Assembly: GCF_003332885.2 (NCBI RefSeq)
Contig: NZ_QOWJ01000013.1
Location: forward strand, 84,574-148,573
Reading direction: 5' to 3'
DNA length: 64,000 nucleotides
Source of the DNA: Paracnuella aquatica
Lineage (GTDB): Bacteria > Bacteroidota > Bacteroidia > Chitinophagales > Chitinophagaceae
A program made the translations under genes and the position numbers. Below are positions 18,716 to 27,300 of this stretch, piece after piece (the first letter of the stretch is position 1; each line of letters starts with the position of its first letter). The notes under the pieces are model-generated. The model had not been told where the DNA came from and did not search any database. It saw only the letters and a program-made list of their open reading frames with translations.

Positions 18716-21277
18716 CTAGTACACCACTAATTTAATGACGCCTGCAACACCATCGTCGCTTTTGATGCGCAAAAAGTACAAACCGGCATTATAACGAGCA
18801 GCGACAACCGTAGGTTGGTTTTGCAGTGTCCATCTGGCAATCATTTTCCCTTGCAGGTCGTACATCTCGGCAGTGTATTTCCCGGGCAGTTCGGTAACCA
18901 GTGTAAAACTGCCGTTGCGGCTAACCGGGTTGGGATAAGCCATAACGGGAAGCGGCACAAACTGGTACACATCCACTTCTTCGCTGTATGCCGTTGCGCC
19001 ATTTTGCAACACCAATTCCAGCCGGTAACGATTGATGCCGGACAAGAGCGAACTGTCGGTAAAACTGATGTTCACATCCATGGCAGGAACTGTTTGAATG
19101 GTGGCAAAACCCGCCCCTGGAACCCATTGCTGCAGCCGGATTTGGGAAAGACCGTAAAGCGTACCCAGTTGGGCCCGCAGCGTCACCCAGTCCGTGCCTT
19201 TTTCCTGTACAAAAAAACCTTTGATATAACAACCTGTTCCCGACCCGGCAATGCTCAATGCAGCGCTGCGTATTCCGGGTTTGCCCGCCACTAGCGGCGC
19301 AATGCTATAAATGCGGGACGAGCCTGTAGGCGGCCGGAGCACTACAAAAGTATCCTGCACGGTTGCCAGCGGCTCCATGTAGTGCTGGCCCAACTGGTAC
19401 AATTGATATCTGCCGTTGCCTGCGGCTTTCCACGTAAGCAGCACCGAATCGGCGCACTGAAAGCCAACATTCAATGCCGTAGTGTTGCTCAACACGAACA
19501 ACTCAGAAGTAAAAACATTACCGTTGTTTGCCGTCATTCGTACCTGCGCAGGCCCTGCATTTCCGGAGGGCAGCCAGTAGTGATACCCCCGTTCGAGATC
19601 AACGTCGGCAGCAATGGTTTGCCACGCTCCTCCTCCATTTGACCACTGCAGCGTTCCTTTTCCCGTTAATGCTGTAGACCACCGAAGCAAAATATTTTCT
19701 CCGATCGTAGCGGGTTCATTCGGTGCGGGGTGTGTAAATAAAAAAGCGGCAGCCGTATCGAGCTGCCACGCAATGGCTACGGGCTGTGTGGCGGTTTTAA
19801 TTTTCGTACCATCCAACACCAACTGGTAAACACCGGCTGCAGGAAAGGCAATACTGATCTGCTCCGTGTTATTGACCGAATCAATACCCCGATCTGCAGG
19901 GAGGTTAAGCGAATCGCGGTGGGCCGACAAAACCCAGGGCAGCCACTGCCCGCCGTTGCCGCGTAGCATTGCGTTTACATCATTGATCAACGCGGTTGCT
20001 GTATCCACGGCAGCTGCGGTGTCGGTCCAGCTAATGGTGACCTTTATGGAACGTGTTTGCTCCGGAACAACTATAGGAATGGCGATTTGCCCGCCCTTGG
20101 AAAGGGTAACGGTACTGCATCGTGCTTCATTCACGGTTTTGATGGCTGCCCAACCATCCAGGCTACCCCAACCGGATTGGTGATTAACACCCGCTTGACC
20201 TGAAACTGCACTGTTGATGAGCACCGCTTTCACCAACGCAGCAGTGGGCAATTGGCCGAACTTTTCCCGGTATGCCTGCTGCGCCAAGGCCGCGGTGCCC
20301 GATACCAATGCCGCAGCACCCGAGCTGCCGTCTTCACCAAACGCTACAATCTCTGGTTTGATGCGGCCATCAAATGAAGGCCCTCTTGAACTAAGCGTGG
20401 GCACCTTTCCAAACGAATCAACAGCGCCAACGGTGAGTACATTTTTGGCGTATTTAAAATTGCCGGTGAGGTTGCCCCGGCCGGCCAGGCCTGCATACGG
20501 CCCAGTGCCCGCTGCTGTCCCTGAATTGCCGGAAGAAAATACATGCAACAACGTTGGGTTGTTCCAAACCTGCACATCGTAAGCCATTGCTTCAAGCCCA
20601 TAGCGGTTTTCCACAATCGTACCGTACGAGTGGTTTTGCACTGAGATGCCCTGCTGCGCAAAAAGCGAATCTGCATCGGGTAGCAGGTTGAAAAAAGAAG
20701 AAGAATGAAGCCGTCCTGCAGGTGCTGCACCGGTTGCCTGCGGCGATGAATTGCCGGCACCAGCGGCAATAGTAGCCATCAGTGCCGCATGGGTGGTATT
20801 CGATGGCGCTTCTATGGCGGTTAAAAAATAACGGTTGCGGTAGTCAATATCGGAGGTATCAAAAGCCTGTTCTTTAATGGAAAGCCGGATGCCCTGGCCG
20901 CGGATGCTGTTATACTGTTGGTGCGCAAAATTAAGGCGGTTCAGCGTCAGGTCCATGCTGCCGGTTGTCACCTCCTCTTTTGGCGCATGGGCCAAGTCGA
21001 TGTATTGCGCACCCCGCTCCTGTTGTAGCGTCGCAGCTTGTTGCGCCGCCACCCGAACCAGCTGCAGCCCGGCTGGCTCATACGACTGCAGCAACCGGTG
21101 TGGCGTTGCCAGCATTTTGCCGGCAGGCATACGTACCACCAGCGTGATGCTGTCTCTGTAGCCGCCTATTTTTTGCCCACCAATCCGCGCTGCTACACCT
21201 GCGGAAAGCACGGGCTGTGCGTACAAACCGGTACCACAAAAAACAACACACAGCAGCTCAAAAATTTTGCGGATCAT
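18716..21277 (-). CDS. S8 (subtilisin-like) peptidase with T9SS sorting domain
   Basis: An 853-residue secreted protein: signal peptide (about 1-20), S8 catalytic domain (about 105-370), beta-sandwich regions and a C-terminal type A sorting domain (last ~80 residues, with AYPNPVSRNGSF and AGLYFLRI) for T9SS export. H163 (TTHAALMATIAAG), the oxyanion asparagine in FSSGNSGT and serine S319 in DGSSGAAALVSG are in place. The usual catalytic aspartate position reads IKEQAFDTSDID, with E135 rather than DTG. I take ATG 21277 because it starts a good signal peptide. Confidence 0.88.
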   Translation of the reverse strand: MIRKIFELLCVVFCGTGLYAQPVLSAGVAARIGGQKIGGYRDSITLVVRMPAGKMLATPHRLLQSYEPAGLQLVRVAAQQAATLQQERGAQYIDLAHAPKEEVTTGSMDLTLNRLNFAHQQYNSIRGQGIRLSIKEQAFDTSDIDYRNRYFLTAIEAPSNTTHAALMATIAAGAGNSSPQATGAAPAGRLHSSSFFNLLPDADSLFAQQGISVQNHSYGTIVENRYGLEAMAYDVQVWNNPTLLHVFSSGNSGTAAGTGPYAGLAGRGNLTGNFKYAKNVLTVGAVDSFGKVPTLSSRGPSFDGRIKPEIVAFGEDGSSGAAALVSGTAALAQQAYREKFGQLPTAALVKAVLINSAVSGQAGVNHQSGWGSLDGWAAIKTVNEARCSTVTLSKGGQIAIPIVVPEQTRSIKVTISWTDTAAAVDTATALINDVNAMLRGNGGQWLPWVLSAHRDSLNLPADRGIDSVNNTEQISIAFPAAGVYQLVLDGTKIKTATQPVAIAWQLDTAAAFLFTHPAPNEPATIGENILLRWSTALTGKGTLQWSNGGGAWQTIAADVDLERGYHYWLPSGNAGPAQVRMTANNGNVFTSELFVLSNTTALNVGFQCADSVLLTWKAAGNGRYQLYQLGQHYMEPLATVQDTFVVLRPPTGSSRIYSIAPLVAGKPGIRSAALSIAGSGTGCYIKGFFVQEKGTDWVTLRAQLGTLYGLSQIRLQQWVPGAGFATIQTVPAMDVNISFTDSSLLSGINRYRLELVLQNGATAYSEEVDVYQFVPLPVMAYPNPVSRNGSFTLVTELPGKYTAEMYDLQGKMIARWTLQNQPTVVAARYNAGLYFLRIKSDDGVAGVIKLVVY

Positions 21278-21453
21278 GTTGAGCAATTTAATGCAATAAG
21301 GCAGCGTAAAACCACTCGATTTTTTTCGTAATCATACCCGGCGGCCGTTTAGCGCCGATGCCGGCGCACATTATTTCGGAAGCAAATAAATTTTGATGTG
21401 TTAAAGAATTGTAAATTGAATTTCACCTTTAGAAAACAAAAAACGAAAAACAC

Positions 21454-22278
21454 ATGAAGAAAATGCTTTGCTCCGCCTCAGTCGTTTTAATGCTGATGGC
21501 CACAGTTTCATCCTGCAAAAAGGAAACAAAATCTGAAGCCGACGCCCTACCCACCAACGACCTGGCAAAAATTGAAAAACTTGGGTTTAGCACGGAAAAC
21601 ATTAAGAAAGTAGGCAACGATTACCTGGTGGAAGGCGACATTATGCTGAGCGCATCCGACCTGGATAAATCGCCCCAATCGCCCAACATGATTGTGGCCC
21701 AGGAAGAGCAATACCGAACCTTTAACGTGGTAAGCGCTACTAAATATCCAACCATCAAAGTTGCCTTGAACAATTCATCTGCAAACCATGAGGCCGCATT
21801 TTCCGCGGCGCTGGATGAAGTAATCAGGCGGTACAATGCGCATGGGCTCACCATCAAATTTCAACGGGCAACTACCGGCGCCAACATCAACGTGGTTGCT
21901 TTTTACGAAGTAAGCAACACGCTTGGCTCCGCAGGCTTTCCCTCCAGCACCGGCGCTCCATACAACCAGGTGCGTATGAACACTTATCATTACAGTACCA
22001 GTACGGGCTCAACTAATGTAAATTATATTGCCACCATCATTGCACATGAAATTGGCCATTGCATCGGCTTCCGTCATACCGATTATGCCAACCGTGCTTA
22101 TAGCTGCGGCGGCAGGAAATCGAACGAAGGCCAGGCCACAAACGGCGTAGGCGCCGTGCACATTCCGGGCACACCTACCGGCGGCGATCCCAACTCCTGG
22201 ATGCTGGCTTGTATCGGCGACAATATAAACCGGCCTTTTAATGCAAACGATATTAAAGCATTGAGTTACGTTTATTAA
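21454..22278 (+). CDS. M57-type zinc metalloprotease lipoprotein (copy 1)
   Basis: A 274-residue protein with a lipoprotein signal (lipobox VSSC near residue 21). It matches the dual-action HEIGH metallopeptidase family (M57). The zinc site is HEIGHCIGFRH (H198, E199, H202, H208), followed by a conserved cysteine-bearing loop AYSCGG and the C-terminal block AVHIPGTPTGGDPNSWMLAC. Four matrix-exposed cysteines may form disulfides. It is likely anchored to the membrane or surface-exposed. It is followed by a terminator and then by a paralogue. Confidence 0.9.
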   Translation: MKKMLCSASVVLMLMATVSSCKKETKSEADALPTNDLAKIEKLGFSTENIKKVGNDYLVEGDIMLSASDLDKSPQSPNMIVAQEEQYRTFNVVSATKYPTIKVALNNSSANHEAAFSAALDEVIRRYNAHGLTIKFQRATTGANINVVAFYEVSNTLGSAGFPSSTGAPYNQVRMNTYHYSTSTGSTNVNYIATIIAHEIGHCIGFRHTDYANRAYSCGGRKSNEGQATNGVGAVHIPGTPTGGDPNSWMLACIGDNINRPFNANDIKALSYVY

Positions 22279-22293
22279 AAATAAAATCCTTGT

Positions 22294-22333
22294 AAAACAA
22301 AAAGCCGTTCCCTCCTGAACGGCTTTTTGTTTT
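22294..22333 (+). terminator. Terminator after first M57 protease
   Basis: AAAACAAAAAGCCGTTC (22294-22310) pairs perfectly with 22317-22333 around the loop CCTCCT, 15 bases after the stop, with U-rich 3' side. Confidence 0.92.
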
Positions 22334-22460
22334 GGACGAGGGCGGAAAATCGAATTGTTGGTTCGTCACCAGGCCACTAGCTGCGTTATATTTCTTTTAA
22401 CAAATAAAAATTTATAGTAAATTGATGGGTAAACTTTCCTTAACCTAAATCCTCATCACC

Positions 22461-23255
22461 ATGCGAAAAACATCCCATTTGCTGGCGGCCGCCGGCATGG
22501 TTACACTGATTGCATTTGGTTGCGCCAAAGATGTAAAAGAACCCGCAGCCGATAACGAAATTCCTGAAGCTGTAATGGCAAAAATTGGCAGCCTTGGTTT
22601 TAGCAAAACAGAGGTGCAGCGTACAGAAGGCGGATATTTGGTAGAAGGCGACATTGTGCTGACCGACGAATACCTGAACCAAAACCCCACATCTCCCAAC
22701 CTGATTATTGCACAGGAAGAGCAATACCGAACGTTCAACACGGTCTCTTCAACAAAGTATCCAACAATTACGGTTAGCGTAAGTGGTACGGTAAGCAGTG
22801 CGTTTTCTAAAGCCGTTGATAACGCCATTGCACGGTACAATGCAGAAAGACTGACCATCAAGTTTCAGCGTGTGGCAAGCGGTGGCAATATTGTCATCAG
22901 AATGGTGAATACCGGCCAGTATATAGCGTCTGCCGGTTTTCCTTCAAACACTGGCGCGCCGTATTCTGAAATAAAATACGCCAATAAATACAGCGCCTAC
23001 AGCGATGGTTTTATGACTACAGTAATTGCGCATGAAATGGGCCATTGTATTGGATTCCGTCACACCGACTATATGAACCGTGCTTATAGCTGCGGCAGCG
23101 GTGGCAACGAAGGAGCAAGCACCGTTGGGGCCGTTCATATTGCAGGCACACCCACCGGGCCTGATGCAGCATCATGGATGCTGGCTTGTTTGAGCAGCAC
23201 AACCAACCGGCCATTCAACTCAAACGATAAAAAGGCATTGTCAGTTGTATATTAA
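22461..23255 (+). CDS. M57-type zinc metalloprotease lipoprotein (copy 2)
   Basis: A 264-residue paralogue of the preceding gene. It has a lipobox (AFGC near residue 21), the shared block VEGDIVL ... NLIIAQEEQYRTFNTVSSTKYPTI, the zinc site HEMGHCIGFRH (H191, E192, H195, H201) and the end block AVHIAGTPTGPDAASWMLAC ... NRPFNSNDKKALSVVY. The pair arose by tandem duplication; the N-terminal lipoprotein tails are the least conserved part. Each copy has its own terminator, suggesting separate transcription. Confidence 0.9.
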   Translation: MRKTSHLLAAAGMVTLIAFGCAKDVKEPAADNEIPEAVMAKIGSLGFSKTEVQRTEGGYLVEGDIVLTDEYLNQNPTSPNLIIAQEEQYRTFNTVSSTKYPTITVSVSGTVSSAFSKAVDNAIARYNAERLTIKFQRVASGGNIVIRMVNTGQYIASAGFPSNTGAPYSEIKYANKYSAYSDGFMTTVIAHEMGHCIGFRHTDYMNRAYSCGSGGNEGASTVGAVHIAGTPTGPDAASWMLACLSSTTNRPFNSNDKKALSVVY

Positions 23256-23266
23256 AATGAAAGCCC

Positions 23267-23304
23267 AAAAAAAGCCGCTGTTGTATTTAACAGCGGCTTT
23301 TTTT
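23267..23304. terminator. Bidirectional terminator
   Basis: AAAAAAAGCCGCTGTT (23267-23282) pairs with 23289-23304 around a 6-base loop, between the second M57 gene and the convergent methyltransferase. It overlaps the methyltransferase stop codon. Confidence 0.92.
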
Positions 23305-24253
23305 ATTTCCAAATCTTAAAACAATACCGGTTCAGTTTTCCCGCAAAGTCAAACGGCGTAGTGGCTTTGGTTATATCTTTTACATCGGCAGACTTTAACT
23401 TCTCCACTTCCAATTTAAACTTGGTAAAATTGGTGCTGAAATAAACAACGCCGCCCGGCGCCAGCAGCCGCAGGCAATCGTTGATCAGTTGCGGGTGGTC
23501 GCGCTGCACATCCAGGATATCGTCCATTCGTTTGCTGTTGCTAAAGGTGGGCGGGTCCAGCACAACGAGGTCGAAGCTTTCGGGTGGTAGCCTTTTCAGT
23601 TCCTGCAGCACATCGGCATGCACCACGCGGTGCTGATTGTATTGGGGAAAATTCAGTTGCATGTTGCGTTGCGTCCAGTCGAGGTAGGTTTTGGAAAGAT
23701 CCACCGAAACAACCTCCGATGCGCCGCCCGCTGCCGCATACACCGAAAACGAGCCGGTGTAACAAAACAGGTTGAGCACCCTTTTTCCTTTTGCCTCATC
23801 CCGCACCATGCCGCGGGTTATGCGGTGGTCGAGGAACAGGCCGGTGTCAAGGTAATCGGTCAGGTTTATCCAAAACTGCAGGCCGCCTTCGCCCACCGCA
23901 AACTCGTTGCGCTGCTCGTCCAGCTTTTGATATTGACCCTGGCGGCCTTCTTTGCGCTGGCGCAGTTTTATATAAATATGCTCCCGCAGAATACCCGTTA
24001 CTTCCGTCATCACGTCGGCACATTGCTCCAGCCACTCGTCGTGCTCTGCATCGGTAAGGTTATGGCGCCGTTTGTACTCCGACACATACAGCGCACCGCC
24101 ATAGCGTTCAATCAAAAACGGCGCTTCGGGCAGGTCGTGGTCGTAAATGCGGTAGCATTCCACGCCCTGCCGGCCCGCCTGCTTGCTCAGGTGCCTGTAC
24201 ACTTTCTGCAGCCTGTTATAAAACATCAAAATCTTATCTTCCCGTTGTACCAT
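23303..24253 (-). CDS. Class I SAM-dependent rRNA methyltransferase (RlmK/RlmI-like)
   Basis: A 317-residue protein resembling the C-terminal RlmK half of E. coli RlmL (m7G in 23S rRNA) and RlmI. Motif I is VLNLFCYTGSFSVYAAAGGA, the acidic ribose loop is VVSVDLSKTYLDW, and motif IV is VVLDPPTFSNS. An EEHD-type lead-in (YLDTGLFLDHRITRGMVRD) is characteristic of this group. No THUMP or PUA domain precedes it, so it is a stand-alone catalytic domain; the exact target base is not predictable. I start at ATG 24253; an upstream in-frame ATG at 24295 overlaps the divergent promoter region. Confidence 0.9.
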   Translation of the reverse strand: MVQREDKILMFYNRLQKVYRHLSKQAGRQGVECYRIYDHDLPEAPFLIERYGGALYVSEYKRRHNLTDAEHDEWLEQCADVMTEVTGILREHIYIKLRQRKEGRQGQYQKLDEQRNEFAVGEGGLQFWINLTDYLDTGLFLDHRITRGMVRDEAKGKRVLNLFCYTGSFSVYAAAGGASEVVSVDLSKTYLDWTQRNMQLNFPQYNQHRVVHADVLQELKRLPPESFDLVVLDPPTFSNSKRMDDILDVQRDHPQLINDCLRLLAPGGVVYFSTNFTKFKLEVEKLKSADVKDITKATTPFDFAGKLNRYCFKIWK

Positions 24254-24312
24254 TACTAAAAATATTAGAACTTCGTGGGCTTTTCGTCCCACCAAAAATA
24301 CTTTACCCGGCG

Positions 24313-25677
24313 ATGTATGCGATTGTAGATATTGAAACCACCGGCGGTTATGCTGCAGCCAACGGCATCATCGAAATTTCGGTGCAGGTTTTTGATGGCG
24401 AGGCGGTGATCGAAACCTATGAAACCCTCATCAACCCGGGGCAGGTTATTCCGCGTTATATACAGGCATTTACCGGCATCACCAACGAGATGGTGCAGGA
24501 TGCACCGCGGTTTGAAGAAGTGGCCCAGCGGGTGTTTACCATTTTGCAGGGCAATATTTTTGTGGCCCACAATGTCAACTTCGACCATTCATTTATCAAA
24601 AATCACCTCCAGTTTTTCGGGTATACGCTTAATGTAAAAAAGCTGTGCACGGTGCGTTTGGCACGGCAGATCTTTCCCGGCTTTCCGTCGTACAGCTTGG
24701 GTAATTTGTGTCATTCACTGGGCATTGAAGTGGCCGACCGGCACCGCGCTGGCGGCGATGCACGGGCCACGGTGCAACTGTTTAAGCTGATGCTGGCCAA
24801 CGACACGAGAGGTTTGATCGACGCCAGTTTGCTGCGTCATTCCAAAGAAGCCATGTTGCCTCCCAATGTGCCTAAAGAGCATTTTGCGCAGCTGCCCCAC
24901 ACACCCGGCGTATATTATTTCCACGACCAAAAAGGCAAGGTGATTTATGTGGGCAAAGCCAAGGATCTGCGCAAACGGGTAACGCAACATTTTAGCACCA
25001 ACAGCGACAGCCGGCAGCGGCAAAACTTTTTGAAAAACACCTACGCCATTTCTTTCCAGGCTACGGCTACCGAGCTGATGGCGGCCATTTTAGAAAGCAC
25101 CGAAATTAAACGCCTGTGGCCGCCTTTTAATGCTGCGCAAAAAAAGCCTGAGGAGCTGTTCGGCATATTTATGTATGAAGATCAGAACGGCTATATGCGG
25201 CTGGCCATTGAAAAAAAACGCAAGAACAGCCATCCCATTTACACATTCCATTACAAAGTGGATGGGCACGGTGTACTGCGCAAACTAATGAGCGAATACA
25301 ACCTGTGTCCGCGCCTTTGTTTTATGCAAACCGATAATGACGGTTGTGTGGGCATTGCAGAAGGATACTGCCACGGCGCCTGTGAAAAAAAGGAACCGCC
25401 GGCGGCATACAACCAACGGGTGCTGGATGCCATTGCATCGCTTACCCGCCGCCCCTCCTACCTGTTGATGGATAAGGGGCTGGACGACGAAGAAATTTCC
25501 TGCATCATGGTGGTGCAGGGCGAATTTTTCGGCATGGGATATTTGCCTAAAGATGCCGAGCAACTGGAGCTTGAAGCAGTGAAAGAATACATCAAACCGT
25601 ATAAAGACAACAGTACCATCCGCATGCTGCTCAGCGCCCACATCAGTAAGTTTCCCGACCAGGTGAAATATTTGTGA
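24313..25677 (+). CDS. DnaQ-like exonuclease fused to GIY-YIG (UvrC/Cho-like) nuclease
   Basis: A 454-residue two-domain DNA-repair enzyme. Residues 1-170 form a DEDDh 3'-5' exonuclease: DIETTG (6-11), HNVNFDHSF, and HRAGGDA with the final H and D. Residues about 197-280 form a GIY-YIG nuclease (PGVYYFHDQKGKVIYVGKAKDLRKR), as in UvrC and Cho, followed by a C-terminal region with CPRLCFMQ and YCHGACEKKE cysteines. The same fusion is known in several phyla and is thought to act in excision repair. It is monocistronic and ends at an interspersed inverted repeat. Confidence 0.93.
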   Translation: MYAIVDIETTGGYAAANGIIEISVQVFDGEAVIETYETLINPGQVIPRYIQAFTGITNEMVQDAPRFEEVAQRVFTILQGNIFVAHNVNFDHSFIKNHLQFFGYTLNVKKLCTVRLARQIFPGFPSYSLGNLCHSLGIEVADRHRAGGDARATVQLFKLMLANDTRGLIDASLLRHSKEAMLPPNVPKEHFAQLPHTPGVYYFHDQKGKVIYVGKAKDLRKRVTQHFSTNSDSRQRQNFLKNTYAISFQATATELMAAILESTEIKRLWPPFNAAQKKPEELFGIFMYEDQNGYMRLAIEKKRKNSHPIYTFHYKVDGHGVLRKLMSEYNLCPRLCFMQTDNDGCVGIAEGYCHGACEKKEPPAAYNQRVLDAIASLTRRPSYLLMDKGLDDEEISCIMVVQGEFFGMGYLPKDAEQLELEAVKEYIKPYKDNSTIRMLLSAHISKFPDQVKYL

Positions 25678-25790
25678 TTGACGATTTTAGATTGACGATT
25701 TACGATTCGGGGTTCCTGCAAATGGAAGGATAACTATGGTTATCGGGTTCCCACAATCGTAAATCCGAAATCGTCAATCGTCAATTGCAA
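25676..25790. repeat. Interspersed inverted repeat (family B, copy 1)
   Basis: Short modules such as GATTGACGATTT and GATTTACGATT occur at 25676-25712 and in inverse orientation at 25757-25790, between two convergent genes. The same modules recur at 46981-47090. It can fold into a long imperfect stem. Confidence 0.7.
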
Positions 25791-25794
25791 AACG

Positions 25795-26229
25795 CTACTG
25801 CCACGCAAACACCTCAGCCCTGGGCATTAGCTCAAATACATGATGTACTTGTTCGGGCGGTGTTACGAGTTTGCGTTCGCGGATACCGATCCATGCGCCG
25901 TCTACCGTGATGGTGGCACAAACGGTGTCGCCGGCCTTCACAATCTGGTGCTGGATGCTCCAACGCGAAAAATCTTCACGGGCACGTACAACCGAAAGTT
26001 TGATGCTCACTTCATCGCCCATTAGTATTTCTCTGCGAAAAGTGCACTCTTCCCGGAACAGGATCGGCCCGATGCCCAGTTTGGCCATGGCGGCTGGCGT
26101 TAGCCCATTGGCGTTTAAAAACTCCATGCGGCAAAAGGCACCCCAATCATAATACACGGAGTGGCGGAGGTGAAAATTGGGGTCCAGGTCGGACCAGCGG
26201 ATCTGTACCGCGCGAACAAATTCAGTCAT
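25795..26229 (-). CDS. Acyl-CoA thioesterase family protein (hotdog fold)
   Basis: A 144-residue 4HBT/YbgC-like hotdog protein. The N-terminal active-site region RWSDLDPNFHLRHSVYYDWGAF matches the D-x(n)-H-N-x-x-Y pattern of 4-hydroxybenzoyl-CoA thioesterases, with D15 in the right place but arginine replacing the usual asparagine after the histidine region. The helix and strands that follow (FRREILMGDEVSIKLSVV, RWSIQHQIVKAGDTVCATITVDGAWI) fit the fold. The substrate is unknown. It is single and convergent with the exonuclease fusion. Confidence 0.85.
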   Translation of the reverse strand: MTEFVRAVQIRWSDLDPNFHLRHSVYYDWGAFCRMEFLNANGLTPAAMAKLGIGPILFREECTFRREILMGDEVSIKLSVVRAREDFSRWSIQHQIVKAGDTVCATITVDGAWIGIRERKLVTPPEQVHHVFELMPRAEVFAWQ

Positions 26230-26470
26230 TATTAGCGTTTCGTTTTTAAGCGTTGTATCGGGTCAGCAAAAGGGCAGCGTTTTGTGCTGATGCAGATTGA
26301 TGTAAACATTGCTGCATCGATTGGCGAAAACAAGGCCTCCAAATATTCACTGCATCAAATTTTTTAACAAAATGCGCCAGCACGGCTGCCCCAGGCTGCA
26401 GCGAAATTAGGGGAACCTTTACAAGCGGCTTAGCCGGCAGTCCCTATTTTTGCGGCCTAATTACCTTTTT

Positions 26471-27226
26471 ATGAAGAAAACTTTTGTGGCAGCCTTGCTG
26501 CTCACTTCGGCGGCGGCTTTTGCACAAACCAAAAAGCCGGTAACTGCCGTAAAAACCACAGCAGCCAAGCCCGCCGCAAAACCTGCAGCCAAACCCGCGG
26601 CAAAGCCGGCATCCCCGGGTGGCCTGAAGTCCATTACCGACTCGGCATCGTATGCCATTGGGGTATCGGTAGCTAATTTTTACCAGCAACAAGGCATGAA
26701 CGGCATCAACTCGAAGGCGGTGGCGCAGGCAATTGAAGATGTGCTGGGCAAAAAGAAAGTGTTGCTTGATGACCAACAGTGCAACACTGTGATGATGCGG
26801 GTGATGATGCAGGCGCAGGAAGGAAAAGCAAAAGGCCAGATTGAAGCCGGGCAGAAGTTTTTGGCAGAAAACGGCAAACGCAGCGGCGTGCAAACCACTG
26901 CATCCGGACTGCAATACGAAATATTGAAAGCAGGTACCGGCGAAAAGCCTACTGCAGAAGATACCGTAACCGTGAACTATGTGGGCACGCTGATCGACGG
27001 GCAGGAGTTTGACAATTCGTACAAACGCGGCCAGCCAATTTCATTTCCGCTTAGCGGCGTTATCCGCGGATGGACCGAAGGTGTTCAATTAATGCCCGTT
27101 GGCTCTAAGTTCAAGTTTTACATTCCTTACGAACTGGGTTATGGCACCAACGAAGCGGGTTCCATCCCTGCAGGTTCTACCCTTGTTTTTGAAGTGGAAC
27201 TGTTGGAGATCAAGAAAAAGTCTTAG
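26471..27226 (+). CDS. FKBP-type peptidyl-prolyl cis-trans isomerase, exported
   Basis: A 251-residue FkpA/Mip-like protein for periplasmic folding: signal peptide (1-18), an Ala-Lys-Pro repeat linker (PAAK units, about 33-50), an N-terminal dimerisation domain (about 55-140, SYAIGVSVANFYQQQGM) and an FKBP domain (about 160-245). The FKBP domain has VTVNYVGTLIDGQEFDNS, GVIRGWTEGVQLMPVG and YELGYGTNEAGSIPAGSTLVFEVEL. I start at ATG 26471; an upstream frame start adds seven residues before the signal peptide. It ends in a strong terminator. Confidence 0.94.
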   Translation: MKKTFVAALLLTSAAAFAQTKKPVTAVKTTAAKPAAKPAAKPAAKPASPGGLKSITDSASYAIGVSVANFYQQQGMNGINSKAVAQAIEDVLGKKKVLLDDQQCNTVMMRVMMQAQEGKAKGQIEAGQKFLAENGKRSGVQTTASGLQYEILKAGTGEKPTAEDTVTVNYVGTLIDGQEFDNSYKRGQPISFPLSGVIRGWTEGVQLMPVGSKFKFYIPYELGYGTNEAGSIPAGSTLVFEVELLEIKKKS

Positions 27227-27250
27227 TTCGATTTTGTAAATCAAATTAAT

Positions 27251-27282
27251 AAAAAATGGCGGCCAGTTGGCCGCCATTTTTT
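27251..27282. terminator. Bidirectional terminator
   Basis: AAAAAATGGCGGCCA (27251-27265) is complementary to 27268-27282, between the FKBP gene and the convergent T9SS protein gene. Confidence 0.92.
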
Positions 27283-27300
27283 ATTGTGTGCTCCGGTTGA

